64,000 nucleotides of DNA from the NCBI RefSeq assembly GCF_001663175.1, contig NZ_CP016033.1, positions 2,790,001 to 2,854,000 on the forward strand, written 5' to 3'. The translations under genes were made by a program, and so were the position numbers. Within the stretch, counting starts at the first letter, position 1. Each line of letters opens with the position of its first letter. Under the pieces are notes generated by a model, which worked only from the letters and a program-made list of their open reading frames with translations, had not been told where the DNA came from and searched no databases. Of this stretch, positions 61,389 through 64,000 are shown piece by piece. This DNA comes from Erythrobacter neustonensis (GTDB taxonomy: Bacteria > Pseudomonadota > Alphaproteobacteria > Sphingomonadales > Sphingomonadaceae).

Positions 61389-61501
61389 GGCGCGGCCTTC
61401 GCATGGGAACCGCCTGTGCGATTGATCGAAGAAAGCCGGAGGGGCCCTGCGCAAGCCTGCGCAGACAAGCCAGCGATCGGCATAGAGTGAAAGGACGCAA
61501 G
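61389..61501 (+). promoter_or_regulatory. Structured 5' leader of rpsF-rpsR-rplI (candidate S6:S18 autoregulatory element)
   Basis: An outer stem (TTGATCG at 61422-61428 with CGATCGG at 61474-61480) encloses a perfect hairpin (CTGCGCA/TGCGCAG, 61447-61464) and a CCG-containing stretch. A possible promoter (CTTGCA at 61362, TGTAAG at 61383) lies just upstream. S6:S18 leaders regulate this operon in several phyla; the match here is structural only. Confidence 0.4.
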
Positions 61502-61867
61502 ATGGCTCTGTATGAGCACGTCTTTCTTGCGCGTCAGGATCTGAGCCAGGCTCAGGTTGATGCGCTTGCGGCGCAAGCCACCGAAATCGTCGAAGCCGGC
61601 AACGGCAAGGTCGTCAAGACCGAAACCTGGGGCCTGAAGTCGCTCGCCTACAAGATCGAGCGTAACCGCAAGGCGCATTTCGTGCTGCTCAACATCGATG
61701 CCCCCGGTTCGGTGATTGCCGAGCTCGAGCGTCAGACCCGCATCAACGAAGACGTCATCCGCTACATGACCATCCGCGTCGACGAGCACGAAGATGGCCC
61801 GAGCGTGATGATGCGCAAGAACGAACGCGAGCGTAAGCGCCGCGAAACCCGTGAGGAGCGTGACTGA
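61502..61867 (+). CDS. rpsF: Small ribosomal subunit protein bS6
   Basis: 121 aa from the ATG at 61502 with AAAGGA upstream. [19 protein letters not shown] and [24 protein letters not shown] are typical S6 segments. The charged C-terminal tail is longer than in E. coli. It binds S18 on the platform of the 30S subunit. First gene of the operon; one-base overlap with rpsR. Confidence 0.96.
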   Translation: MALYEHVFLARQDLSQAQVDALAAQATEIVEAGNGKVVKTETWGLKSLAYKIERNRKAHFVLLNIDAPGSVIAELERQTRINEDVIRYMTIRVDEHEDGPSVMMRKNERERKRRETREERD

Positions 61868-62091
61868 TGGCCCGCCCGTTTTTCCGTCGCCGCAAGTCCT
61901 GCCCGTTCGCGGCCAAGGATGCCCCCAAGATCGATTACAAGGACGTGCGCCTGCTGCAGGGCTTCATGTCCGAGCGTGGCAAGATCGTGCCTTCGCGCAT
62001 CACCGCCGTTTCGGCGAAGAAGCAGCGTGAACTGGCCCAGGCGATCAAGCGCGCCCGCCAGATCGGCCTGCTGCCGTTCATCGTGAAGTAG
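61867..62091 (+). CDS. rpsR: Small ribosomal subunit protein bS18
   Basis: 74 aa. [54 protein letters not shown] is the complete S18 signature in pieces along the chain. Starts in a TGATG overlap with rpsF, ensuring coupled synthesis with its partner S6. Confidence 0.97.
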   Translation: MARPFFRRRKSCPFAAKDAPKIDYKDVRLLQGFMSERGKIVPSRITAVSAKKQRELAQAIKRARQIGLLPFIVK

Positions 62092-62102
62092 GAGAAAGAG
62101 AC

Positions 62103-62708
62103 ATGGATATCATTCTCCTCGAACGGATCGAAAAGCTCGGCTCGATCGGTGACGTCGTCACCGTGAAGGACGGTTACGCCCGCAACTTCCTGCTCCCGCA
62201 GAAGAAGGCCCTGCGCGCGAACGAAGCCAACAAGAAGGTCTTCGAAGCCAACCGCGAGCGCCTCGAGAAGGAAAACGCCGAACGTCGCACCGACGCCGAA
62301 AAGACCGGCGAAAAGGTTGCCGGTGCAGAAGTGGTGCTGATCCGCGCCGCTTCGAACGCCGGTCAGCTTTACGGTTCGGTCAGCGTGCGCGACATCGTGT
62401 CGGGCCTCGCCGATCAGGGCCACGACGTTGACAAGCGCATGGTCATTCTCGGCGCGCCGATCAAGACCATCGGCATGCACGACGTCACCATCGCCCTGCA
62501 CCCCGAAGTGCGCGTGACGGTGAAGGCCAATGTCGCGCGTTCGGACGACGAAGCCAAGCTGCAGAGCGAAGGCGTCGACGTGCTCAAGGCGATGTTCGAC
62601 GACGAACAGCGCGAAATCGAAGAGCAGGCCGAAGCCACCCGCATCGACACCAGCCTCGAGCCGGGCGAAATCCCCGCCGAACTGATGGACGACGGCGAGG
62701 ACGACTAA
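62103..62708 (+). CDS. rplI: Large ribosomal subunit protein bL9
   Basis: 201 aa. N-terminal [32 protein letters not shown] is diagnostic, then a long helix and the C-terminal domain. The acidic tail (about 175-201) extends beyond the usual length of about 150 residues, as in other alphaproteobacteria. Last gene of the operon. Confidence 0.96.
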   Translation: MDIILLERIEKLGSIGDVVTVKDGYARNFLLPQKKALRANEANKKVFEANRERLEKENAERRTDAEKTGEKVAGAEVVLIRAASNAGQLYGSVSVRDIVSGLADQGHDVDKRMVILGAPIKTIGMHDVTIALHPEVRVTVKANVARSDDEAKLQSEGVDVLKAMFDDEQREIEEQAEATRIDTSLEPGEIPAELMDDGEDD

Positions 62709-62742
62709 GTCTCGCAGCCTTTCAGGCTCACAAACACATGCA

Positions 62743-62780
62743 GGGCGCGAAGATCACCATGATCTTCGCGCCCTTCTTGT
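62743..62780 (+). terminator. Rho-independent terminator of rpsF-rpsR-rplI
   Basis: GGGCGCGAAGATCA and TGATCTTCGCGCCC form a perfect 14-bp stem with a 3-base loop, followed by TTCTTGT. It lies 34 bases past the rplI stop. Confidence 0.88.
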
Positions 62781-62883
62781 AAACGGGCCATGCTTCTTGA
62801 AGACCCCGCCTTGCCAAGCGCGGTGTCCCGCGCAAGAAATGGTGCCACATAATCATAACAACATAGGAGCAGAGACAACTGCC

Positions 62884-64000
62884 ATGATCGACATTCCCGG
62901 GATACTCGCCGCGCTCCAGCAGCATTATGACGATGCGGTGCGCACCTTGCGCGACGATGTAATCGCGTTCGGCACCAGCGGCACGGTCCCCGCCGCGGCA
63001 AAGCGCACCGATGGCAGCTATGCCTATCCGCAGCTGACCTTGCGTTACAACGGCATCGGCAAGGGCCAGGACCGCCCCCGCGCCTTCGGCCGGCTGGAAA
63101 TGCCCGGCACCTATATCACCACCGTGACGCGCCCCGATCTGTTCGCGCAATATCTGACCGAACAGCTTTCGCTGATCGCGGACGAATATGATGTCGAGGT
63201 CAGCGTCTCGCGCTCGCGGCAGGAAATTCCCTTCCCCTATGTGCTCGACGGCGCGGCAGGGGCGGCGATGGTCGGCATTTCGCCGCAGGCGATCGCGGCG
63301 CATTTCCCCTCGACCGATCTCGCGCTGATCGGGGATGAACTCGCCGACGGGATCGAGATCGACAGCATGGCCGATATCCCGCTGTCGCTGTTCGACGGCC
63401 TGCGCACCGATTATTCGCTCGCCCGGCTCAAGCATTACACGGGCAGTGAAGTCAGCGATTTTCAGGACTTCATCCTGTTCACCAACTATCACCGCTATGT
63501 CGATGAATTCGTGAACTGGGGCGCGGCGCATATCGGCAAGGATGGCTACGTCGCGCTGACCGGGGCGGCCGGGCTCGACATCCGTGAACCGACCCAGCAC
63601 GCGCAGGATCAGCTCAACGACACCGCTTGGCGGCGGCACCAGATGCCCGCCTATCACCTCGTGCGCGAGGATGGCCGCGGGATCACGCTGGTCAATATCG
63701 GCGTCGGCCCGTCGAACGCCAAGACGATCTGCGATCATCTCGCGGTGCTGCGCCCGCATGCATGGCTGATGATCGGCCACTGCGGCGGCCTGCGTTCGAC
63801 CCAGAAGATCGGCGATTTCGTGCTCGCGCATGCTTACCTGCGCGATGACCACGTGCTCGACCCCGTCCTGCCGCCCGAAGTGCCGATCCCGCCGATTGCC
63901 GAAGTGCAGCAGGCGATGGCCGAGGCTGCCGAGCAGGTCGCGGGCGTGCAAGGCGCGAACCTCAAGGCACGGATGCGGACCGGGACGGTGGTGACCACCG
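62884..64000 (+). CDS. amn: AMP nucleosidase (partial, C-terminus outside window)
   Basis: About 372 codons from the ATG at 62884; it runs off the right edge. Segments ISPQAIAAHF, LFDGLRTDYSLARLKHYTG, FQDFILFTNYHRYVDEF, DQLNDTAWRRHQMPAYHL and MIGHCGGLR match the AMP nucleosidase N-terminal and phosphorylase-fold domains. It cleaves AMP to adenine and ribose 5-phosphate in purine salvage. It is separated from rplI by a terminator, so it has its own transcript. Confidence 0.93.
   Translation, partial: MIDIPGILAALQQHYDDAVRTLRDDVIAFGTSGTVPAAAKRTDGSYAYPQLTLRYNGIGKGQDRPRAFGRLEMPGTYITTVTRPDLFAQYLTEQLSLIADEYDVEVSVSRSRQEIPFPYVLDGAAGAAMVGISPQAIAAHFPSTDLALIGDELADGIEIDSMADIPLSLFDGLRTDYSLARLKHYTGSEVSDFQDFILFTNYHRYVDEFVNWGAAHIGKDGYVALTGAAGLDIREPTQHAQDQLNDTAWRRHQMPAYHLVREDGRGITLVNIGVGPSNAKTICDHLAVLRPHAWLMIGHCGGLRSTQKIGDFVLAHAYLRDDHVLDPVLPPEVPIPPIAEVQQAMAEAAEQVAGVQGANLKARMRTGTVVTT

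Overview
The window is a high-GC, gene-dense chromosomal segment of an alphaproteobacterium, most likely in the order Sphingomonadales (Erythrobacter/Porphyrobacter-like). That assignment is an inference from codon bias, from gene content (PhaC/PhaZ, 3-hydroxybutyrate dehydrogenase, DUF3034, many short-chain dehydrogenases) and from protein style; no 16S gene is present. I found no tRNA, rRNA, CRISPR array or insertion sequence. No gene-free stretch exceeds about 300 bases.

Layout. 1-9.2 kb: the 5' end of a LolC/E permease gene, purF, an SDR, a PilZ protein, a parS-like site, a serine hydrolase, photolyase, a structured intergenic repeat, a YdjM-like membrane protein, an HSL-type esterase, rppH and a TPR protein. 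9.2-15.7 kb: guaB-rsmB, an overlapping 3-hydroxybutyrate dehydrogenase/M28 peptidase pair, a YpfJ-type zinc protease and a small secreted protein. 15.8-21.9 kb: sdhC-sdhD-sdhA (closed by a terminator, with no sdhB), then an SDR / B3 metallo-beta-lactamase-like lipoprotein / prmA operon and another SDR. 21.9-30.8 kb: the recN-hydrolase-ligA-cinA operon and bamD, separated by two genes on the opposite strand. 30.9-35.7 kb: an HTH protein, an AT-rich foreign AIPR-family gene bracketed by inverted hairpin repeats, and lepA. 35.8-40.8 kb: two tandem PAS-GGDEF-EAL-PilZ paralogs. 41-47 kb: phaC-phaZ, a heme-oxygenase-like/DUF1989 coupled pair and an N-acyl-D-amino-acid deacylase-like enzyme. 47-54 kb: DUF2855, a small secreted protein, dnaN, fabD-fabG, and a divergent LD-carboxypeptidase/Mpl pair. 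54-58.8 kb: a secreted truncated hemoglobin, a DUF3034 barrel, a cupredoxin and a membrane GGDEF-EAL protein in two divergent operons. 58.8-64 kb: transglutaminase, GST, DUF808, rpsF-rpsR-rplI with a structured leader and terminator, and the start of AMP nucleosidase.

How the genes work together. Polyhydroxyalkanoate turnover is represented by phaC, phaZ and 3-hydroxybutyrate dehydrogenase. Cyclic-di-GMP signalling is dense: three GGDEF-EAL proteins and a free PilZ domain. Peptidoglycan recycling is represented by the LdcA-like/Mpl divergent pair. The best candidate for an undescribed system is the divergent DUF3034 / exported truncated hemoglobin / cupredoxin / GGDEF-EAL locus, which looks like a periplasmic metal-redox sensing unit feeding c-di-GMP. 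The reciprocally degenerate tandem GGDEF-EAL-PilZ pair and the repeat-bracketed AIPR defence gene come next.
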